Source: CAZEGV01 sp964511645 (GTDB lineage Bacteria; Bacteroidota; Bacteroidia; Cytophagales; JAAEPT01). From it: a DNA stretch of 11,380 nucleotides. Shown here piece after piece: positions 7,389-11,380 of this stretch. The translations under genes and the position numbers were made by a program. The stretch is from NCBI GenBank assembly GCA_964511645.1, contig CAZEGV010000073.1, positions 1 to 11,380 on the forward strand, read 5' to 3'. The notes beneath the pieces are model-generated. The model saw only the letters and a program-made list of their open reading frames with translations, was not told the origin of the DNA and ran no database searches. The first letter of the stretch is position 1. Each line of letters begins with the position of its first letter.

Positions 7389-9131
7389 TTGAAGTACGGC
7401 GCTTTAATATTACTTGCCACAGCACTTACAATAGCTGCTTGTAAGAAAAAACCTTTACTTTTAGAAAATGAGCCGCCAGATAGCTCTACCTCTATAGATG
7501 AGTACGTAGGGAAGTTACAGTCTGTAAAAATAAACCCAGCAATTGCTAGCCCTACCGAAATAGGCAGACCTCTAGCCACTTGGGATAAAAAAACAAGTTT
7601 GTATTGTACTTCTAAAAAATATAAACTAGGTCCAGCATATAACGAAGGTTTTTTATTAGACCCAGCTACTGATGTTATCTTTCCAGGGGCAATATTAGAT
7701 GGTAATAGCATTTATGATGGAGGATATAGGCTTGTTTCTTTAGCTAGGACAGGTGGTACTATCTCTACAGATAACACTGCTGCAACGCAATCATTTACGA
7801 AAGTCAACAAAACAGTGAAATCAGAAGTACAGCAAGGCTTGATAGACCTTCTTAGCAATACAACTGTTGACGGTACTGCCGCCCAGATTAATTTTTCTAT
7901 TGACGAGATGAAAAGCCAAAAACAATTAGACATCGCTTTTGGTTTTTCGATAGATGCAGGAAAAAAAGGAAACTTAAATACTACTTTTGCTTTTGGTAAA
8001 AAGGACATCAAATCAAGGGTTTTGATTAAATTTCAACAAATTTATTATACCGTTACTTATGATGCCAAAAACAAACCTAGTGAGTATTTCACTTCATCGG
8101 TTACAGCTAGTGATGTGTATAATGCCATTGATGGTACTAGTATAGCACCAGTATATGTGAGTAATGTAAGATACGGTAGAATTGGATATTATGCCGTTAC
8201 TAGTAACCTTACAACCAAAGAATTAAAAGCAACTTTAGATGCACAAATAAAAAAGGCTACAGTTTCAGCTTCCGTAGATGCAGCCTTAACAACAAAACTA
8301 GAGCAAGCTAATACCAATATTTCAGGAACAATAATAGGAGGTAATGGAAATGATGCAGTATCTGCGGTATCGGGTTTAGATGGGTTTTATAAATGGATAG
8401 CAGGAGGAGGAAGCCACTCGGCAACATCTCCAGGCCTACCTGTTGGTTATACCTTGCGTAGATTGTCGGACAATGGTGTGTTTACAGTCCAAAAAAACAC
8501 TGAATATACAGTGAGAGAATGTAGAGAAGTAAAAGGAGCAATCTCGCTAAATAGCATGAAACATGTAGCTGGCAGTATGCAAGATCATGTATTAGGGAAT
8601 GTCGTTATGACTATGCATTATGATGATTCTACTGTGACCAATCCTTCTCCCAATCAATTGTGGCAAGTGTCTAAAAGAATTGATTTACCTAAAGACGAAG
8701 AAAAACCCATTACAAATCCAGCAACAGTAGATATTGCATTTTCCCCAAAAAGGTTTAATACTGCCTACATGAATATTACTGTAGATTTGGATAATTCATC
8801 AAATGAATTTAACTCGTCAGATTTTGGTGACAATCAAGATGTACAATCATATTGGGCTATTGCTACAAAAAAGGCTACTTATAAGATATATTTGAAAGAT
8901 ATTGTTAATACTCAAGCCTTATCAGCACCTTGGAGTACAAATGACGGACAGGTGTTTCATTTATCTGTAGATGTGCCAGAAGGCTCTGTATACGCTAATT
9001 TCTGTACAGGAAGAAAATGGTGTGCTTGTACGAAAGGGGCTTGTAATGATAGATATAATGGACATTTTTATAGAAAAGCTTCTACAATTAAAATGTCATT
9101 TGCGATTAATGTAATTGCACCAGGTAGTTAA
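7389..9131 (+). CDS. Thiol-activated / cholesterol-dependent-cytolysin family lipoprotein (pore-forming), probably phase-variable
   Basis: The 580-residue reading frame from TTG 7389 matches the cholesterol-dependent cytolysin (CDC) family along its length. Numbering from the TTG, residues 1-17 form a lipoprotein signal peptide with the lipidated Cys in TIAAC (18). IFPGAI (97-102) matches the CDC VYPGAL motif. KSQKQLDIAFGFSID (175-189) and the following stretch match the first membrane-inserting hairpin; FQQIYYTV (215-222), VSNVRYGR (257-264), the second hairpin (about 275-310) and the Gly-Gly pair in GTIIGGNG (313-320) also match. A domain-4-like C-terminus ends in APGS, like the CDC ending YPGS. 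The undecapeptide is altered: only Cys539-Thr-Gly and Trp544 remain, within a cysteine cluster (539, 545, 547, 552). The cholesterol-recognising Thr-Leu pair aligns with Val575-Ile576. These proteins oligomerise into large membrane pores. AAAGG at 7383-7387 is too close to TTG to be a good Shine-Dalgarno, so the natural start is probably ATG 7322 in another repeat register. Surface lipid anchoring is predicted from sequence; the target is unknown. Confidence 0.85.
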   Translation: MKYGALILLATALTIAACKKKPLLLENEPPDSSTSIDEYVGKLQSVKINPAIASPTEIGRPLATWDKKTSLYCTSKKYKLGPAYNEGFLLDPATDVIFPGAILDGNSIYDGGYRLVSLARTGGTISTDNTAATQSFTKVNKTVKSEVQQGLIDLLSNTTVDGTAAQINFSIDEMKSQKQLDIAFGFSIDAGKKGNLNTTFAFGKKDIKSRVLIKFQQIYYTVTYDAKNKPSEYFTSSVTASDVYNAIDGTSIAPVYVSNVRYGRIGYYAVTSNLTTKELKATLDAQIKKATVSASVDAALTTKLEQANTNISGTIIGGNGNDAVSAVSGLDGFYKWIAGGGSHSATSPGLPVGYTLRRLSDNGVFTVQKNTEYTVRECREVKGAISLNSMKHVAGSMQDHVLGNVVMTMHYDDSTVTNPSPNQLWQVSKRIDLPKDEEKPITNPATVDIAFSPKRFNTAYMNITVDLDNSSNEFNSSDFGDNQDVQSYWAIATKKATYKIYLKDIVNTQALSAPWSTNDGQVFHLSVDVPEGSVYANFCTGRKWCACTKGACNDRYNGHFYRKASTIKMSFAINVIAPGS

Positions 9132-9139
9132 AAGATAAT

Positions 9140-9802
9140 ATGATGAAAAAATTAAACCTAAAACTAGTACTAGCAATGGTAACATTGCTAGTGGTTTGGT
9201 CTTGCAAGAAAGGTGATGATCCTAAGCCAATGCCACCTCAATTGGCAGAAGTAATTATCAATACAGATACGATACATCCTGTACGCCATATCAAAGAGAT
9301 AAAATTGTATGTCCCAGAAAATAAAAATATGTTGGATTATAAGTTTTATAATATTACAACAGGTACTTATAGCAATGACGTAAGCTCAGATATAGAGCTG
9401 GCATATTTCTTTAACCCTACAGCAAGCTCAGTCAACCACTTGGGTAGCTCGCAGTGGGATGCAATGCGTGGGCGGCACAATATTTCAAATATTAACCAAA
9501 CCGCTGTAACATTTTATGATATAGCAGATGGTTTTAGCCCTATATTATATGACACACTTAAAGATGAGCGGTCAATAGCAGGTATTATATTTGGTGGTAG
9601 CGGAACGACCTCAGCTATAAGTGGGGGCATTCAAAGTGACGAGCACGGCTGGCTTAAAGATGAGATTATTGGCTTCAAGCTGAGTAACGGCAAGCGTGGC
9701 TTGATAAAGCTCACAAGAGACCCAGTAGAAGCCTACCATCATATTAAAACAGATTCTTTGATAGACGGGACTCTCATCTTTGATATCAAAATGGAACAAT
9801 AG
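9140..9802 (+). CDS. Exported lipoprotein of unknown function in the cytolysin cluster
   Basis: A 220-residue protein I cannot assign. Residues 1-21 are a lipoprotein signal peptide with lipidated Cys22 in VWSC; the mature start CKKGDD is basic then acidic, as in surface-exported Bacteroidota lipoproteins, followed by a proline-rich linker to about residue 35. The rest looks like one beta-rich domain (about 37-219). Its end, IGFKLSNGKRGLIKL (177-191) then TLIFDIKMEQ (211-220), recalls a C-terminal pattern I know from uncharacterised Bacteroidota lipoproteins; this is memory, not a search. No catalytic motif, and no cysteine beyond the lipobox. It starts 8 bases after the cytolysin stop (ATG 9140, or the next ATG at 9143), so the two are almost certainly cotranscribed. 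By position it could be a toxin partner, immunity or delivery factor. Confidence 0.85.
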   Translation: MMKKLNLKLVLAMVTLLVVWSCKKGDDPKPMPPQLAEVIINTDTIHPVRHIKEIKLYVPENKNMLDYKFYNITTGTYSNDVSSDIELAYFFNPTASSVNHLGSSQWDAMRGRHNISNINQTAVTFYDIADGFSPILYDTLKDERSIAGIIFGGSGTTSAISGGIQSDEHGWLKDEIIGFKLSNGKRGLIKLTRDPVEAYHHIKTDSLIDGTLIFDIKMEQ

Positions 9803-9821
9803 TGTTTGTTGGAACGATTTA

Positions 9822-9835
9822 ATGTTAAATAACAT
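9822..9835 (+). other. Small inverted repeat just before the third lipoprotein gene
   Basis: ATGTT (9822-9826) and AACAT (9831-9835) with a 4-base loop, followed by ATTTT and then the ATG at 9841. The stem is weak and A/T-rich. If it forms it sits in the initiation region and could tune translation of the downstream gene. It is too weak to call a terminator. Confidence 0.2.
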
Positions 9836-9840
9836 ATTTT

Positions 9841-10740
9841 ATGAAAAATAAATTAAAAATCACCTTATTATTTGGGATTGTATTATTGAGTATTTCTTGT
9901 AAAAAGAAAAAAGATCCAGAGCCAGATGATCTTACTCCAGAAATAATAATACGAAGTGACTTTTCTATAAGTATAGATGAAAATCCTAATTTAGGAGATT
10001 CTCTTTTTACATTTAATCCTACAACTACTAACACGGACAATGTAATTTATAGAATAATTTCTCAAAGTGTTGAAAATGCTTTTCAAATATCTAACCGAGT
10101 TGGTAATACTATGTTAGTTGTGGTGGATAGATCTATTAAATTTAATTACGAAATTAATAAAAGCATTACGGCACAAATAGAACTTAAAGCATGGAATGAA
10201 GAACAAAAAAAGGAAACTATTAAGATAGTAACTATTAAGGTTTATATTAGAGACTTGCCAGAATCTGAAATAGGAGATTTTATAGTAGGTGATAGTTGGA
10301 ATGGAGGACGAAATGGCGTTGTTTTTTGGGTAGACTCTACAGATGAGCATGGTTTGGTATGTGCGATGTCAGATGCAAGAGAAGAAGCATTAAAATGGGG
10401 ATGTGAAGGCACAATTATTGGGGCTGATAAGTTAAATGATGGAAATTATAATACGATTATGATAACAAGTAATTGTAATGATCAAACAACTGCCGCTTAT
10501 CATGCAGATAAAAGCAAGTGGTATTTGCCTTCTTCAGAGGAATTAAAAAAGTTAATGTCAGAGCATAACGTGATAAATACTGAGTTATTAAACTATAATA
10601 ATGGGAAAAAGCTTTCCAAAAATTATTGGTCTTCAACTGAGCATAATACTCTTTATGCATATTATGTCACACAAAACACTATTGTTAATACAGCAAAAAA
10701 ATCTGACACAATTAAAGTCAGAGCAATTAGAAAGTTTTAA
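9841..10740 (+). CDS. Lipoprotein with cadherin-like region and DUF1566/Lcl-type C-terminal domain
   Basis: A 299-residue exported lipoprotein. Signal peptide 1-19 with lipidated Cys20 in SISC, then a Lys- and Asp/Glu-rich tether (KKKKDPEPDD, 21-30). Residues about 40-138 look like one cadherin-type beta-sandwich: SIDENPNLGDSLFTF (44-58), an FQISNRVGNTMLVV segment (81-94), FNYE (101-104, compare LDYE) and a final IVTIKVYIRD strand (129-138). Residues about 144-299 form a DUF1566/Lcl C-terminal-type domain, with WYLPSSEEL (227-235), YWSSTE (262-267) and the closing VRAIRKF (293-299). This fold is related to C-type-lectin-like and formylglycine-enzyme-like domains, is often found on cell surfaces, and has been linked to adhesion or glycan binding. 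Four cysteines (174, 188, 212 and the lipobox) are present. It lies 38 bases after the previous gene and 2 bases before the next. Role in the cluster unknown; surface recognition is an inference. Confidence 0.85.
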   Translation: MKNKLKITLLFGIVLLSISCKKKKDPEPDDLTPEIIIRSDFSISIDENPNLGDSLFTFNPTTTNTDNVIYRIISQSVENAFQISNRVGNTMLVVVDRSIKFNYEINKSITAQIELKAWNEEQKKETIKIVTIKVYIRDLPESEIGDFIVGDSWNGGRNGVVFWVDSTDEHGLVCAMSDAREEALKWGCEGTIIGADKLNDGNYNTIMITSNCNDQTTAAYHADKSKWYLPSSEELKKLMSEHNVINTELLNYNNGKKLSKNYWSSTEHNTLYAYYVTQNTIVNTAKKSDTIKVRAIRKF

Positions 10741-10742
10741 AC

Positions 10743-11380
10743 ATGAAAAAAATAATTACAACAGCATTAATAGCCATAAGTATGATATCTTATGCTCAAG
10801 AGAAACAGGGACATATAGCCGTGGCTATAGGTGGCGCCAGGCCAGTTGGAAATTTTGCTAGTAAAAACATTAATAACGATGACGCTGGATATGCTACTAA
10901 TGGAATTTCTTATGAGGTATCAGTTGCTTACAAGATAAAAGAAAGTAATTTTGGTGTCACTGGGATGTTTCATTATCAATTTAATCATTCCGATTTAACT
11001 TCATTAGATATTTCAAATCAAGGGGGGCTTGGCATTACTCAAAGCGTATCTGCCACGAGTACATGGGCAATTTCTGGTTTGATGGCTGGTGGATTTGGCG
11101 AATTTCCTATTACTGAAAAAGTTGTTTTTACAAGCCGGGCAATGTTTGGGTTTTTAAAAGCAACTTCACCTGATATAAAAATATCAGGAAGAACGCCGGC
11201 CATCCCTCCTTATTATACTTCTCAGGAATTTCGCTATTTCCAACCCGCACAAATTAGTTCTAGTTTGTCGTATTTATTGGGCATCGGCTTAAAAGTGAAT
11301 ATAGGGAAACGGTTTAATCTTTTACTTAATTATGATTATATTGGTTTAAAACCAACTTTTGATACTAGTAAACTCACAGA
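10743..11380 (+). CDS. Outer-membrane beta-barrel protein, 5' part (runs off the window)
   Basis: Open to the window edge; 212 residues visible. Residues 1-18 are a Sec signal peptide ending in SYA before Gln19 (signal peptidase I site, no lipobox). The mature part has alternating hydrophobic and polar strands, rich in Gly and aromatic residues: GISYEVSVAYKI (54-65), FGVTGMFHYQF (70-80), STWAISGLMAGGFGEF (106-121), KVVFTSRAMFGFL (126-138), ISSSLSYLLGIGLKVNI (171-187) and FNLLLNYDYIGLKPTF (191-206). This is the pattern of the 8-stranded outer-membrane beta-barrel (OmpA-like or OMP_b-brl) proteins of Bacteroidota, usually 200-250 residues, so little is missing. It starts 2 bases after the previous stop and is clearly in the same transcript. 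Specific function unknown; it could be a structural, adhesion or immunity partner of the three lipoproteins. Confidence 0.82.
   Translation, partial: MKKIITTALIAISMISYAQEKQGHIAVAIGGARPVGNFASKNINNDDAGYATNGISYEVSVAYKIKESNFGVTGMFHYQFNHSDLTSLDISNQGGLGITQSVSATSTWAISGLMAGGFGEFPITEKVVFTSRAMFGFLKATSPDIKISGRTPAIPPYYTSQEFRYFQPAQISSSLSYLLGIGLKVNIGKRFNLLLNYDYIGLKPTFDTSKLT

Noticed and set aside
7157..7711. Minus-strand open frame of 184 codons across the repeat and the toxin start
   Set aside because: It is open largely because the 8-base repeat has no stops in any frame; it gives a low-complexity Leu/Cys/Ser stretch, runs antisense to the clear cytolysin gene and covers the gltBD terminator.
10601..10861. 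Plus-strand 86-codon frame spanning the third lipoprotein end and the barrel gene start
   Set aside because: Overlaps two better genes in another frame; the barrel frame from 10743 has a proper signal peptide and is open to the window end.
1..11380. tRNA, rRNA, insertion sequences or prophage genes
   Set aside because: No cloverleaf, rRNA-like conserved stretch, transposase motif or terminal inverted repeats could be seen on either strand.

Overview
The window is a low-GC bacterial chromosome segment. It most likely comes from a member of the Bacteroidota (Flavobacteriia, Cytophagia or Sphingobacteriia type; genus not determinable). The clues are several Bacteroidota-style lipoproteins with a Cys-Lys-Lys start after the lipobox, a TAnnTTTG-type -7 promoter box ahead of gltB, and A/T-rich leaders without a Shine-Dalgarno sequence for most genes. 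The two glt genes are exceptions and carry strong Shine-Dalgarno sequences.

Layout. 1-193: the 3' end of an HxlR-family transcriptional regulator. 357-860 (minus strand): a complete NlpC/P60 cell-wall hydrolase lipoprotein, convergent with the regulator. 861-1120: a 260-base divergent intergenic region holding the gltB promoter and a roughly 95-base leader with a long inverted repeat. 1121-7151: gltB and gltD, the large and small subunits of NADPH-dependent glutamate synthase (GOGAT), overlapping by 8 bases and closed by a strong Rho-independent terminator at 7174-7203. 7204-7388: a short A/T-rich regulatory stretch ending in six perfect copies of an 8-base repeat. 7389-11380: a tightly packed cluster of exported proteins. 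These are a cholesterol-dependent-cytolysin (thiol-activated cytolysin) family lipoprotein, an unrecognised lipoprotein, a lipoprotein with a cadherin-like region and a DUF1566/Lcl-type C-terminus, and the start of an outer-membrane beta-barrel protein that runs off the window.

The glt genes are ordinary ammonia-assimilation housekeeping genes; every catalytic and iron-sulfur ligand I looked for is present. The second half is the interesting part. The cytolysin's only upstream ATG (7322) lies directly before the 8-base repeat tract. With the six copies present here, that ATG is out of frame with the toxin and runs into a double stop after 18 codons. With 1, 4, 7 or 10 copies it would read straight into the lipoprotein signal peptide. 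This is the architecture of a slippage-driven phase-variable (contingency) gene, here controlling a predicted pore-forming toxin. The toxin also lacks the canonical cholesterol-recognition residues and has a cysteine-rich replacement for the undecapeptide, which suggests a non-cholesterol target. The three downstream envelope genes are spaced like an operon (gaps of 8, 38 and 2 bases) and may be partners, immunity or export factors; that is inference.
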